From positions 1 through 64,000 of the forward strand of contig JBBHKE010003456.1 in the NCBI GenBank assembly GCA_037447655.1: a DNA stretch of 64,000 nucleotides, given 5' to 3'. This DNA comes from Zygnema cylindricum. Lineage: Eukaryota; Streptophyta; Zygnematophyceae; Zygnematales; Zygnemataceae. Below the pieces are notes generated by a model, which did not search any database, had not been told where the DNA came from, and saw only the letters and a program-made list of their open reading frames with translations. This document shows positions 31,715 through 43,399 of the stretch, in pieces. Made by a program: the position numbers and the translations under genes. Each line of letters begins with the position of its first letter. The stretch's first letter is position 1.

Positions 31715-31849
31715 TGCACACTTTGCAATCGAGCCAACGGAGAAACATCAATGCTTTTATGGGACCATTGAAACTAGTGATTTCACATGGAGTGTTTGGT
31801 TCCTCCGTTAACAACGATTCCGGACGGTCATTGGTTTTGTCACGCCTCT
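31715..31849 (+). pseudogene. Gypsy A C-terminal PHD finger
   Basis: PHD fingers are C4HC3 zinc modules that usually read histone H3 tails. In one frame: CTLC (31715-31726), then MLLWDH with Trp and TGA where the next two cysteines would be, then FHMECLVPPLTTIPDGHWFC, ending HAS where the last Cys would be. Spacing, the H..C pair, the PPL..IP.G.WFC core and order match a PHD finger. Stop codons TGA, TAG, TGA (31769-31780) interrupt it. Copy B has the same stops. Confidence 0.68.
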
Positions 31850-32094
31850 TGAGAGTTACTAGTCGTATTGGCTTGCTCTTTGGCAGGCTAAAGATTTGGG
31901 GGGGGGTATAAACTGAGCCTCCTAGCTTCCTCTCTCACCCTACCTTTATTTTTCTTGTGATATGTTTATTTGTTGTTTATTGCTTGTACACATTTATGTT
32001 CACTTGTTTTTTGAGATGTTCATGACTTTGTTGCTTATTTCTTTATCATTTATCTTGTAGCTGATTGTGTTAGATTTGTCACATGCACGACAGT

Positions 32095-33345
32095 TGTCAT
32101 GCCGTATCACCTCGCCGCATTTTAACCGCATCTTAAGCGTATTTTCATCGCATTCTAATTGCATTTAATTGCATTTACTCCCATAAAACCGGCACTTTAA
32201 GACAAACGCCTCACTTATTTGAGTTTATTAGGATTTGGTTATGGCAGGATGTACAGATTGGAGTCAGTACGAGAAATTGCCAAGCACCGTAAAACGAGCG
32301 AACAAGATTTAGGTTCACACGTAGATTCGTTAGGCGCCAGAATTTACGCGAACAAGTTTAAATTTTCGTACGTACGATTGGCGAACTGAAGCGCCAACGT
32401 GGAAATATGTCAAGACCAGCAGGAATTCAAACGCGCCTCTACGGCCACAATTGATACAGACGAACGAACGATAAGGATTCAAAGTGCGCGCAGCAACAAC
32501 AATTGGTCAATTTTAAGTTGTGGAAACTATGATGTCTCACTCATTCATATGTAGCGTAGGAAGGGTTTTTATCCTTAGGTTGTAGATTTTGTAACGCAAG
32601 GCATATGATTCAGGTTGCCTATTGGCCTGAATCCAAACTAGGCGCAACAACTACATAAAACTCATGTATGTAGAGTAAGTTAGACGCTCAACTTTAGACT
32701 TGGAACTTAATGAATTTTAGGTGAATTTTGTGCTCACAATTTCAAGAGCACAAGAATTCATGCTTTCATTCTTTCTTTCTTTCTTTTTTGGAAGATTTGA
32801 TCTTTGCTTTTATTATTTTCTTATGAAATGGTCAGTACATTTTTAGTGACTATTTTTCTGGTCATTAAGCGTATTGTTGCCTAGCTCGCACTCAACTTTC
32901 TTTGTAATTTTCCTCGCAATTTAATCTATGCGGCTCACGTTGAGGCCTAACCGGTTTCTCTTCACTTCTTCTCTCGTCTTATCAAGTGGATTGCTGCTCT
33001 ACCTTTTTTTTCAGACTATTGCTGAACCTTGGATTGTGATTGGAAAGTTTTGGGTTTGCTTATGTGGTTTACTTGGTGATAGTTGATTAGGGTTGGCTTT
33101 CCTTATATGTTTTGGGTGTGACTAAATCTGGTTATCTCAAATTTGCTCGCAGTTTGGTACATTTTATGTTTATGTGTTGTGATATTAGGTTAAATCTTTA
33201 TTTATTAAACTCCTTCAAGGAATATAAACTGACCAAAGAGCATAGTGGCTATCCGTTGGCTTAATATTTTAAATCTTTATTTATTCAACTCCTGAAAGGA
33301 ATATAAACTATCCAAAGAGCCTAGTGGCTATCCATTGGCTTAATA
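32095..33345 (+). repeat. Gypsy A 3' LTR
   Basis: Starts TGTCATGCCGTATCACC. It matches, in opposite orientation, the interrupted LTR of copy B at 52590-45682 and the partial LTR 35572-33346. Its last ~155 bp is a direct duplication (33191-33269 and 33270-33345). The exact 3' end is uncertain because it abuts an inverted LTR at 33345/33346. Confidence 0.75.
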
Positions 33346-33934
33346 TATTAAGCCAACGGATAGCCACTAGGCTCTTTAGTCGGTTTATATTCCTTGCAAG
33401 AGTTCAATAAATAAAGATTTAACCTAATATCACAACACATAAACAAAAAATGTAGCAAACTGCGAGTAAATCTAAGAACCAGATTTAGTCACATTCAAAA
33501 CATAGAAGGAAAGCCAACCCTAATCCACTATCACCTAGTAAACCACAGAAGCAAACCCAAAACAGTTTTAATCACAATCTAAGTTTCAAGAAGAGCCTAA
33601 GAAATAAGGCTGAGGAGCAATCCACTTGATAAGACGAGAGAAGAAGTGAAGGGAAACCGATTAGGCCTCGGCGTGAGCCGCATAGATTAAATTGCAAGGC
33701 ATATTACAAAGAAAGGTCAGTGCGAGCAAGGCAATTGAACGCTTAATGACTAGAAAAAATAGTCACTAAAACTGTCCTAACCATTTCACAAAAAAATAAT
33801 AAAAGCAAAGGTCAAATATTCCAATAGAGAAATAAAAAAAGAATGAAAGCTTGAATTCTTGTGCTCATGAGATTGTGAGCACAAAATTCACCTTAAATTC
33901 ACAAAGTACCAAGTGTATAGTTGAGCGTCTAACT
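33346..33934 (-). repeat. Gypsy B 3' LTR, distal part
   Basis: Inverted copy of the end of the A LTR. The junction reads GGCTTAATATATTAAGCC, a perfect palindrome centred at 33345/33346. It continues past the solo LTR at 35218. Confidence 0.8.
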
Positions 33935-35217
33935 TGTTGTTTTTGGAAGATTTAGTTTCGCACATGCGTTCGCGTATTTGCGTGCGTACGTAATTTCCGA
34001 AATTAATGTGGAGGTTCGAACGGATTTGCGGATTGGGGGTTTATTGTACGAGTAAAATTAATTGACTAATTGAGTGGCGCTGAATGCGTAAGTGAAATGG
34101 ACGGCGGATCGCGAAGCGATCCGATGTAAAATATTCTAAAAAAGTCAAAATAGTACGTCGCACGTACAAAACACATTGCGACAGGCGACAGCTATAGAAA
34201 AGGACGCTTCCGGTACGGAACGTCTTATTTGGACATGTGTACTCTATATGCGACAGGCGCATTTATTGCAAACGACGCATATTCAGTACGGAAAAGATTT
34301 AGAAGGTACGGATTAATTACGGCAGTGGTTCGAGTTACACGTGGAGGGCGAACGACGTCCGCCGATATTTTCAAGGGATCGCATTATTTTAATGACGTAT
34401 TATTAGGTGGACTGTACATATGCCATGTTGGTTCACTACGTGGATTTATCTGCAAGTGACTAAGCGAGTTGTCGCTTATGACGCGTATTTTGCGGACGCG
34501 TCGGTGTAAATATTTGAAACAACATTGTTTTGTCGTATGTGTAATAATAATTTAGTATTGATCATGACAATTTTTATTTAGATGATCATTTAGGGTTTCG
34601 GCAGTTTAATTTGTGTGTTGTCGTACTTGGAGATAAGTGTACGCTTATGATTGGTTGACTTTCAGGTGTACACTTAAAGTTAGGATTATTTGTCGTAATA
34701 GGTTCTCATGGTTTAAAACTACTTAGTGGAAGTTACGTTGGTTAATTAGACACGTAGCGAATTGTTGACAGCTCGCAAGTGTATATATAGATTTGAGCTT
34801 CATTAGGAAAATCATCAATGCTTGTTAGAAAAGTAGGGACCAAAGATGTAGTATTTTAGGGTTGTCGATTAGGTCATGCACTTTGAATGATATAATGATT
34901 ATTTGATTATACTTTTGTTTATGTGTGATGCATTTGTTTGTTATTATTTATTTATGTTATTTTATATATGTTTGATATGCATTGTTTATGCATCTGTCCT
35001 AGGATTTGTTTATGTCGATTATTCCATCAAACCTTAGATATTGTCATAAGGTTTATTTATGTTGATTATTCCATGAAACCCTAAATGTTGTTTGTTGCGT
35101 CTATGTACGCATATGAAGGATGCATTTCAAATAATTGTTCATTAGCCTAACTTTGCTTAACATTTTGTTTGATAGTTTGGGTGGCTTCTGCGGTCTATTT
35201 TAGACCAAAGAACAACA
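33935..35217 (+). mobile_element. Solo Copia-type LTR in Gypsy B 3' LTR
   Basis: 1283 bp, TGTTGTTTTTGG...GAACAACA, flanked by TAACT (33930-33934 and 35218-35222). A TATA-like GTATATATAG lies at 34781-34790. The ends match Copia LTR style but the interior differs from Copia-1, -2 and -3. It is a different family reduced to one LTR by recombination. Confidence 0.85.
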
Positions 35218-35572
35218 TAACTTACTGTACATACATGTGTTATATGTAGTCGTCTGGGCTTTGTTTGGATTTTGGCCAATAGGAGACCAGAATCATATGC
35301 CTTTCGTATCAAAATCTACAACATAAGGATAAAAACCTTTCCTACGCTACATATGAATGCGTGAGACCTCCACGGGTCCACCACTTAAAATGGACCAATT
35401 GCTGTAGCCACGCGCACTTTGAATCATAATCGTTCGTTCGTTTGCACCATTTGCAACCGTAGATGCGTGATTGAATTCGTGGTGGTATTGACATATTTCC
35501 TCGTTGGTGCTTCAGTTTGCCAATTGTACGTACGAAGAGTTAAACTTGTTCGCGTAAATTTTGGCGCCAATG
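35218..35572 (-). repeat. Gypsy B 3' LTR, proximal fragment
   Basis: Continues the inverted LTR: the block with CCTACGCTACATATGAA and TTGGCGCC matches the A LTR. Similarity stops near 35572, so the first ~300 bp of this LTR are missing. Confidence 0.75.
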
Positions 35573-36183
35573 CAAAAGTATTACTTATAGACGTAAATGG
35601 CTCAGTCTTTTTTTTTGATTTTGGGTCTTTACAAACCTGCATCCTATAATGTTCTTGTTTTTTGGTAACTACCGAGTCACAAGGGTTTTTTAGGATTTTT
35701 GAAGGTTTTTTAAGTCAGGGCCTTTCATGATGGATGCCATTCTCATCATTCACAACTTCCATTAATATATTCTTCTTTTTAAATGCTAATGCTTTTTCAT
35801 TCAAAGTTAAGGGCTCACAAGTCTGAGCTGAGGATGCATACACCAAATTTCCCTCCTTATTCCTCAAGCGAAAAGACTTTATTAAGAAATTACTATGGTA
35901 AACCATTGAGTATATGCGAACAAACAATAAAAGACAAAGACGAAACTGGAAAACCGAATGCACGTGGATACAACTCAAGGGGGGAACAAAGCGAAAGAAC
36001 CAACAAGAAAAAACATTGAAAGATATAACAGGCACAAAATTAATAACAAAATAGCATGTCCTTTGTTTGTCGAGTTCATTCTTATTCCTCTTAGGAAAAG
36101 CGATGCTAGTTTGGAGGGATTATTTCCCCTCACCAACAATGTTGGTTCATTCCTTCCCTCGGATTCATGTTGCGCATCAGTTT

Positions 36184-36384
36184 GACTGTGTATGGCTATT
36201 AGTGTTAGTGTTTTCATAACATGTTTTTTGTCCGATTTTAGATTGGGAAACGTCAATTAAAAGGTGAGCATCGTAACTTTCCATCGCAACGGTCAGATGA
36301 ACAATCTAATGAGAAGAAGTATGCACTCAAAGAAGAAGTTTTAAGTGAAAAAAAAAACATTAACGCTAATAGCAACACGCGGTG
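36184..36384. mobile_element. MITE, CACCG-TIR family
   Basis: Left end GACTGTGTATGGCTATTAGT and right end AACGCTAATAGCAACACGCGGTG are degenerate inverted repeats; TA follows on the right. The interior (poly-A near right end, GGTCAGATG) resembles the other 217-bp members. Confidence 0.55.
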
Positions 36385-37125
36385 TAATGTATTCACTAAC
36401 TCTTCCAATTTTATGACCGAAGGTTCTTGCTCTTCTACCTCATTTTTAATTCTTTTTTGAGCGACGAGTCCTACTAGTGAGTTTTTTACTTACATAGTCT
36501 TCTACCGCCTAGCTAACCATACTGCCTAATTAACTAATCAGAACATCGCATCGTACAGTGGGTTTTGTACCACCTACATACAAACACCCAATTTCCTCAT
36601 AAATGAATATTTAATTGTATGCACACGAACTAATGTCACACACAATTTAAGATACATTCACTGACTCGGCTTTACACCATAAAGAACATGCTGCGTCATT
36701 ATGCTCCTCGCAAGTAGTCAACGACAATTATTGCATCTGGATGATGGAAAGGATATAGTTGTGCTCTCATTGTCTTTCACACTATTGTACCAAGTTCGAA
36801 TCCACTATTACCACCCTATCTCATCTATGGACTCGGAAATCGTCCCACGCGTCTCTCTTTCAGCAATGTTGTACACGGATCTTCTCCGGTACAGCTCAGG
36901 TGTTTCCAACAGGACACGCTTAAAAGGTAAAATTAAAAAGTACCTTTATACAGAGAGAGTGCATTTATTTTTGGTGCACTCTCACGCTAGTTACCTCCAG
37001 TTCTTCAGCCTAAGAGTAAATAATATTCTAAGTCTTCCTCTAGTTTCATTGTTGATGACGAAGATCGCCTCGTGTTTGGAGGATCCTCTACTAAAATTAC
37101 ATGAGGCTCTTCTCTCGGTCCACTA

Positions 37126-37342
37126 CACCGTGTATCGCTATTATTGTTAATGTTTTTTTTGCCGCTTAAAACATCTTTTATCCGTGCACGCTAGTTGGAT
37201 TATGGATCTGACGGTTGCCATTGAAAGCCAATATTCTCACCTTCCCATCGGCGGTCTCCATGTTAAAATCGGACACGTGTGTACGGAGAAAAGATATTTT
37301 AAGTGATGAACAAATTACTAACACTAATAGCGATTCACGGTG
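37126..37342. mobile_element. MITE, CACCG-TIR family, 217 bp
   Basis: CACCGTGTATCGCTATTATT on the left, ACTAATAGCGATTCACGGTG on the right. TA precedes it; the right flank is AA. Same length and layout as 55877-56093. Confidence 0.75.
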
Positions 37343-37734
37343 AACTTCTGCCCAACACTTAAAATCAGGTCCCACCATTTCCATCTCTCGCTATCGAGAG
37401 AAACTTTCAATTGCCGCAACACATGTTACCAACTAGTAGGCGTTGACTTTTGAAATCTCTTAGAGGCGTAATCTTCTTGTCGTGCATGTGACAAAGGAAA
37501 TGATAAACACGCAACACAACCAGCAGAAAGATAAATGACAAAGAAATAAACAAGAAAGTCATGGACAAATCGGGAAAATCTGCGACACAAATTTGTACAA
37601 GCAGCAAGCAACAAATAAACATATCACAAGAAAAATAAAGGTAGGGTGAGAGAGGAAGCTAGGAGGCTCAGTTTATTCCCCCCCCCAACTTTTTAGCCTG
37701 CCAAAGAGCAAACCAATACGGCTAGTAACTCTCG

Positions 37735-37869
37735 AGAGGCGTGACAAAACCAATGACCGTCCGGAACCGTTGTTAACGGAGGAACCAAACACTCCATGTG
37801 AAATCACTAGTTTCAATGGTCCCATAAAAGCATTGATGTTTCTCCGTCGGCTCGATTGCAAAGTGTGCA
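37735..37869 (-). pseudogene. Gypsy B C-terminal PHD finger
   Basis: Same module as in copy A: CTLCNRADGETSMLLWD..., then FHMECLVPPLTTVPDGHWFC. It carries the same TGA-AAC-TAG-TGA stretch after WDH and the same Ser at the last Cys. In B the frame runs on after it (HASRELLAVLVCSLAG). A zinc module in the place where chromoviruses carry a chromodomain; function inferred only. Confidence 0.68.
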
Positions 37870-37968
37870 TTCTATTGCCTCAGTGATAGGCATACGTATA
37901 GGGTCCTTGTCCTGGGAGAGATCTGGTAAATAACATGAAGCACGGTTCTTCGAATGCTCACGAAAGTT

Positions 37969-39033
37969 TCATGTATTTGCTCCTTGAAGTCCTAACATGC
38001 CATTCGTTTTAACTTCAATAATTCGGAGAATATTAGGTGAAATATTTGTGTCCAAAGTATCGAACGATTGGCGCAGTAAGTAGACATAATCTTCCACTTT
38101 GTAAGGCTTTTGCTGAGGCTGATAGCTGCCACTGCGTGTAGTGGCAAAGCCCAAAGTATCTTGGTGTTGGGCAATCTGCAAGTTTTCAAAAGCCATGGGC
38201 ATCTCTCGGGCAAAAGACAGCGTCCTTTTAGTAAGTTTTTCCAAAAAAACCCCGTCAGACAGTAAGGGAAGCACGAAGCTTGCAGCTTTTTGGATATTCC
38301 TACACAACAAGGGTTAAGGCCCGAATAAGACATATTATGGACTGAAATGATCAAGGCTCGCCTGTTCATACATTCGATATCCCATGGTAATGTAACCGAG
38401 GGACTCGTCCCAAATTGTAATATGTTTCTCCAAACAATGTTGGCGTAATGCTAGCATAAAGGTTTGAACTGCACGTTCCACCTGTCCATCAGCTTGTGGA
38501 TGATCTTGGCTTGTTCGACGATGGTCTATGAGCATGTTATCTAGCATTTCTTAGAATTCTCCGCGGAATTTAGTCCCTTGATCTTTGAGGACTTTGGCTG
38601 GAGCGCCGTATCTCATAAGGATATGTTCCTTAAAAGTGGCGGTGGTGAGCTTTGGAGTTTTATATGGTAACGCTACTAGTTCAACCCATTTGCTAAAATT
38701 TTCAATCATGATCATTATATATTGTTTCCCCCTCCACGATATGGGAAAGGGACCTGCCAAATCGCATGACCAGCGACATAATAACCCTTTGATGGGTAAT
38801 GGTTGAAGGATAGTCCGCCGGTTGCTAAAAGTGGTGCGCATACCATCACATATTGCACACTTGTGCAATACCGATGCGACATCAGATTGCATCCTAGACC
38901 ACCAATAGCGTGCTTCAAGCAAGCTTAAGGTGCGCTTAGTCCAATAGTGACCCAACTCGGTGTGAATTTGTTCGATCAACGAGAGGCGTTCAGTCGGCCG
39001 AGGCATGTGTATGTGACTACCGTTTGCTAACAA
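37969..39033 (-). pseudogene. pol: Gypsy B integrase
   Basis: HHCC module (IHTELGHYWTKRTL; CAICDGMRTTF) and core CDLAGPFP...DQGTKFRGEF are open from 39033 to 38551. TAA follows GEF, as in copy A. The next frame 38547-38335 carries HPQADGQVERAVQTF with the catalytic Glu. The tail 38310-37969 has the VEDYVYLLRQSFDTLDTN block. Confidence 0.88.
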
Positions 39034-39779
39034 TCAAACAAGGGATCCACCTAACCACATATAATTTTTAGCTCTTTTCTTTACTCGTTCCTCCTCCTCG
39101 TATGTTGTGCCTGGTCGAAAAGTTTGTGAGGAGAGGAAAAGAATTAGTGCCCCGTCTCGGCATGGATCTAGAGTAGAACGGGAGTTGGGCAGCGAAGCTA
39201 AAGAATGTGTGATACAAAACCCTACTGACATAGTAGCTAAGTCGTCATCGAAATATTTTCGGACTCCATTGTCTATGGTCTTTGGCAAAGGATTTCGGGA
39301 AATGCCGTTTGCATTTAGACTAAGTAATCGTGGACGGTGTATTATTTCCACATCATATTCGTGAAAAATTAATGCCTATCGCGCTAATTTCCTCATAGTT
39401 AATCATTCGTCATCAGCCAATGTAAGGGTTGATGGTCGGTTAGAACTGTAAACGGTTTTCCGTAAAGGTAGTGACGAAAGTGTACAATACCCCAAGCTGT
39501 TGCCAAACATTCTCCTTGATTTCAATTGTAATTTGACGCTGCATGATTATTTCTTCTGCTTGCGTAAGCAACCACGTATTCTTCTCCTGTTAGTTTTAGC
39601 TGAGTTAAGATGGCCGCGATGCCACGCTTACCAAAGTTTGTTTGTAGACAGAAATGTAATTTGTGATTTGGACGTCGGAGAATCGGAGGAATAAAGAGGG
39701 CATCTTTCAACTTATGAAACACTGAAATCTTAACTGGTCCCCAAACGAAAGGAACTTCTTTCTTAAGCAAATCATTCAA
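39034..39779 (-). pseudogene. pol: Gypsy B RNase H and linker
   Basis: 39779-39522 encodes WGPVKISVFHKLKDAL, QTNFGKRGIAAILTQLKLT and VAYASRRNN. The continuation to ~39360 is frameshifted (tethering DHQPLHW region). 39351-39034 is the linker EIIHRPRLLSLNANGISRNP. Confidence 0.82.
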
Positions 39780-40820
39780 TGGTGAAGCGATAGTGTTGAA
39801 ACTAGGAACAAACCTACGATAATAATTAGCTTATCGTAGGAAGGCTCGAAGACTCATGAGATCAACAAGGGTTGCCAGTTTGCCGATAGCCTCGGTTTTT
39901 GCTTAAGTGGTGTGATTCCCTTGGAGGAAATGAAATGTCCAAGGTAAGGCACACCCTCAGACCCGAAAGTACATTTAGTTGGATGACATTTTTATTCGAC
40001 CTTTTTCAGTTCAGTTAATACCCATTCGATATGAGCTGCGTGATCTTCAATTGTGGCATAGGCGATAATCAAATCATCAATATAACATTGTGCAAACTTG
40101 CAACCACCTAAAACTGAATCCATTACTTTTTAAAAAACTGGCAGGGCGTTCTTAAGTCCAAAAGGCATCACAAACCATTCCCAACAACCATCACTACCCT
40201 AAAAGGCGGTTTAATGCCTATCGTTCTCCTCTATTTCAATCTAGTTAAAGCCTCATCGTTAATCAAGAATACTAAAATATTTAGTGCCTCCTACATGATC
40301 AAATATTTATTCGGCCAATGAGGTTGGGTGTCGATCTTGTATAGTTGTAGCCTTTAGTTCACGCTAATCGCCGCACATACGACGATCGGTAAAGTTTCCT
40401 TCGGCATCTTTTTTTCGGGGCATGATAGTGGGTGCTCCAAAAGTAGAGTCCGGCCGATAAATGAGGCTAACTTCCTCCAATTCAGTGCAGTGTTGGTCCA
40501 CTAATTCCCATTCCGTTTTGGATAAGCGGTGTTTTCGCTTGAAAAATGGGACGATCGTCTTCGAGATCTATAGACATTTTATAGGTGGTATGGCGACCAA
40601 GATCATTCATAGAGAAAGCAAAAGCGTCGATATTTTGAAGAATCACTTCGTTTAGTACGTCATGTTCAGATTGAGAGAGATTAGAGCCAAATTTTCATTT
40701 AGGAGTTTCCGAACCTTCAAACGTTATCGGTTCCATGGCTTGTGCAAAAGCTTTCTTTTCATCCGCGATAAGTGACTGACCTAATGAGTAAACAACTGGT
40801 GTTTCCTATAAGCAATTTGT
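39780..40820 (-). pseudogene. pol: Gypsy B reverse transcriptase
   Basis: RT entry GLIYRPDSTFGAPTIMPRK lies near 40460-40410. The catalytic block CYIDDLIIAYA has YIDD codons at 40084-40073, followed by CTFGSEGVPYLGHFISSKG. At least ten stop codons interrupt it. This is the part deleted from copy A. Confidence 0.85.
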
Positions 40821-41060
40821 CCAATTGTGCCAGCTACGAGTAGGAAAGGCTACAGTCCAATGAGGAGAAGTTGACATATGACTACAGGGAGCAGATTGGG
40901 CTGCAATAAATGCTGGAATCGACCATGACATGTGGCTAGGGTTCAAAATATCGTAGATTGTGACATCTAGAGATGGTTTTATAGGGGTTGGAAACAGAAA
41001 AAATTGAGAAGGTGTCCTTATAAGGGTGATTCGGGATCGTGTAGGTATGTGTTTAGAAAT

Positions 41061-42240
41061 TGATAATGCATTCCTCCCCCCTAGTTGGTTGAGACAAAAA
41101 TCCGAGGCCTAAGACAAATGAGACAGATTGAGGGTCCATGACACGACCCAAAAGGATGCATTGTTGTCGTTCAGTGAGAGCGTGAGAAGTTGTAGTGTTG
41201 GGAAGGAAATGCATAAAGTGTTCCCGTTCTGTGGATGTAGGTTCATCTAGGCCGCCTGTGTGAATATTTCTAAGCAGACCGGGCCCATCAACAGAGAAAG
41301 CGTGAGAGTGTGGATAAGACACTAGAGTGGGGAGAACTTTAAGTGGTTAACCAAAGACGTTAATGTTGTTATTCGGCGAGTGATCAGGCTGCTGACATGT
41401 TTCGACTTTGTGAAAAGGCAGAAGGGCAGTCTGAATATTTGTAAAAAGGGGGTCTGACACAAAGATTTCCTTCTCTATGGCGACCAATATAAATCAAGTT
41501 GGTCCATTTAGATTGAACGCGATGAGCTAAGGACTCGTGACGAGCGGCATCAATGTTAAGAGGAGGACTAATTAATGCTTCTATCCGCTTGTAATCAGCT
41601 AACACCGTAGGTCGAGGATCGTTAATGGATGCCACGTTTTCCAAAATATATCCTAATGGTCGATCTAATGATTGCAAAAAATGCATGATACAAAGTAATT
41701 CGAAGAATAATTAAGTGCGACGGTTAGCTAAGCAGAGACCTTTGCCTGCTCATGACATTCCCTGACACTCCCTACCGGCAAAGAGAAGATCGATTGGTTC
41801 CACATCGAGAAGGTGTTGATTGCCTATCAAACAAATATCTTGAGGTAAGGTTGTATGCATGTGAGCAAAGGGAGATTAAGGGAAAAGATGTGGATATTGT
41901 TCGTGTAAAAGTTTACAGTGATGTGTCTGGGCTTTCCGAGCTAAAGGGTCAGTGTCAACAGATTAGTAGTGCTTGATAAGTAATCCGTTGCGAAGGCATG
42001 AGAGTAGAGAGGTACCTATGCCTGCGAATAGGTCTAAAATGACTATACCATCTTGATGAGGTTTGACCTGAATTGGTTTCCGATTAATGGGAAGAAAACT
42101 GGAAGGATCTACGGAAATGAGAGTAATAGGTGGAACTCCAGATAATGGAATCTGAAGGGTGTGTTTGTAGATGTGATCAAACTCGCGAGAATCAATAATA
42201 AAACCTGGATTATCGAAAATTTTAGGCAAAGAGGGACTTT
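41061..42240 (-). pseudogene. Gypsy B C5-cytosine DNA methyltransferase domain
   Basis: Motif I DLFAGIGTSLLSCLRNG (DLFAGIG codons 42034-42014), VDTDPLARKAQ, motif IV GRECQGMS (catalytic Cys at 41767-41765; the CQG is intact here), TGA after GMS as in copy A, motif VI LENVASINDPRPTVLADYK, motif VIII DAARHESLAHRVQSKWTNL, then LTERQQCILLGRVMD and FVLGLGF. The two copies complement each other at motif IV and VIII. Located between protease and RT on the same strand as pol. Shared stops show the family consensus was already damaged or that both derive from one dead copy. Confidence 0.83.
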
Positions 42241-42355
42241 CGGGAAAAAATTCTTTTGCGGATAGAGAATGAAAAATTTCAAATCCCACCGAATTTCCGA
42301 AATATGTAGGGATAGACTGGGTTGCGTGAGCCATAATGGGTATGGGTTGTCGTGC

Positions 42356-43129
42356 TTAAATTAGCGGGAGACAAATATTCTTTTCCGGATAATTGATAAG
42401 ACGGTAGGAAAAAGTCTCATCATACATATCAACGCCGCCTCCTTCTCTGAAAATCACATCTTCCCCCACAAAATACTCGTAATCACTACATTTGGTGACT
42501 AATGCGTGAGCACGGACTTCCGCAAAATCAGATTTTGTACCGTTTTGAAACCTAAAACACAGTGGATTATTTGAAATGCGCAAAACTGGTTCGTTAAATC
42601 CCGCTGAGGTGAGTAAACTTGTGGTGGTAGACTGAATTTTATCAACTGTCAGACATAGTTTCAGTGAAAAAGATGACCCCAAAAAAACTGGTTTTGCACT
42701 GGTGTCCATAAGTGGTAATAACGGTATGATACCATTGACCGAAAATGCACCCTTCCCATTATCTATAAAACTGATGAGTGGGTCAAGTGAACTACGCTCG
42801 TCAGTAGAGATAGGCCTAAAAGTGTCAAGATTACAGTTCAGTTGTAAAGCTTGTAATGCTGCAAATGGGATGGATGTGACGATAGTTTTAGGGTTGGGAG
42901 AATCGGAAATCATAGTAGATAAAATGCACAATCTTTCCTTAACCCTATGACTGTCCAGAATTGAGTGGAGAAGAATAGTGAGGGCTTCTAGCGTGATGGT
43001 GAAAGCTGTTTCGGGCAAATTGGTTGCGCTTTTTTTGGAAAATGATAATGGGAGACGCGTACTATACTGTTTACCCTCGCGATTATGATCAATTGTCCCT
43101 TTTTCAAACGTGGTTGCCCGCTTTTGCAT
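42356..43129 (-). pseudogene. Gypsy B aspartic protease region, open frame
   Basis: 257 codons open. LPLMDTSAKPVFLG gives a DTSA active site (codons 42706-42695), and the C-terminal block ALVTKCSDYEYFVGEDVIF is the retropepsin end. The region upstream (LPETAFTITLEALTILLHS) is shared with copy A and marks where copy A is truncated. Confidence 0.78.
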
Positions 43130-43399
43130 GGTTCAATTTCGTAAAATTCGACCAGCTAGCGTGGGAAGGTGGAGAACAGTACGGGCCATAGCAATTAGGT
43201 GAGTCACTGGTTTCATTTGAGCCATAAGAGTTGCAAACTAGTCTTTGATCATAGCGGCCATTTGAGTGTGCATTTCCTCTCTCTCTTTTTCTTTTCGATA
43301 CACTTTAGGTGGAGAGTTTTTTCTGGCTCTTTAACTAGTTCGACTACTTTGGCAGATCTAGCCGGTATTTCACCATTTCGAATCCGATTTTGATCTGAA

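Larger units (their letters stand above)
15856..33345 (+). mobile_element. Gypsy copy A: 5'-truncated Ty3/Gypsy element with methyltransferase and PHD finger, split by Copia-2
   Basis: Homologous to copy B on the opposite strand from 15856 onward. The 5' LTR and gag are missing. Order: aspartic protease, cytosine methyltransferase, RT (core deleted), RNase H, integrase, integrase C-terminus, PHD finger, 3' LTR 32095-33345. Copia-2 (19858-31046) interrupts the integrase, with GACAC target duplications at 19853-19857 and 31047-31051. Numerous stops and frameshifts make it dead. Confidence 0.88.
35573..37478. other. Non-Gypsy segment between B 3' UTR and its partial LTR, with two MITEs
   Basis: No gene I can name. 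A minus-strand open stretch at 35880-35715 has plausible codon content but matches nothing I recognise. MITEs lie at 36184-36384 and 37126-37342. A short hairpin (TCTCTCGATAGCGAGAG) is near 37386. Confidence 0.4.

Noticed and set aside
35715-35880. Minus-strand open stretch with codon-like composition ending in a TGA
   Set aside because: No domain, no convincing exon partners, and it lies in a rearranged segment between Gypsy B parts.
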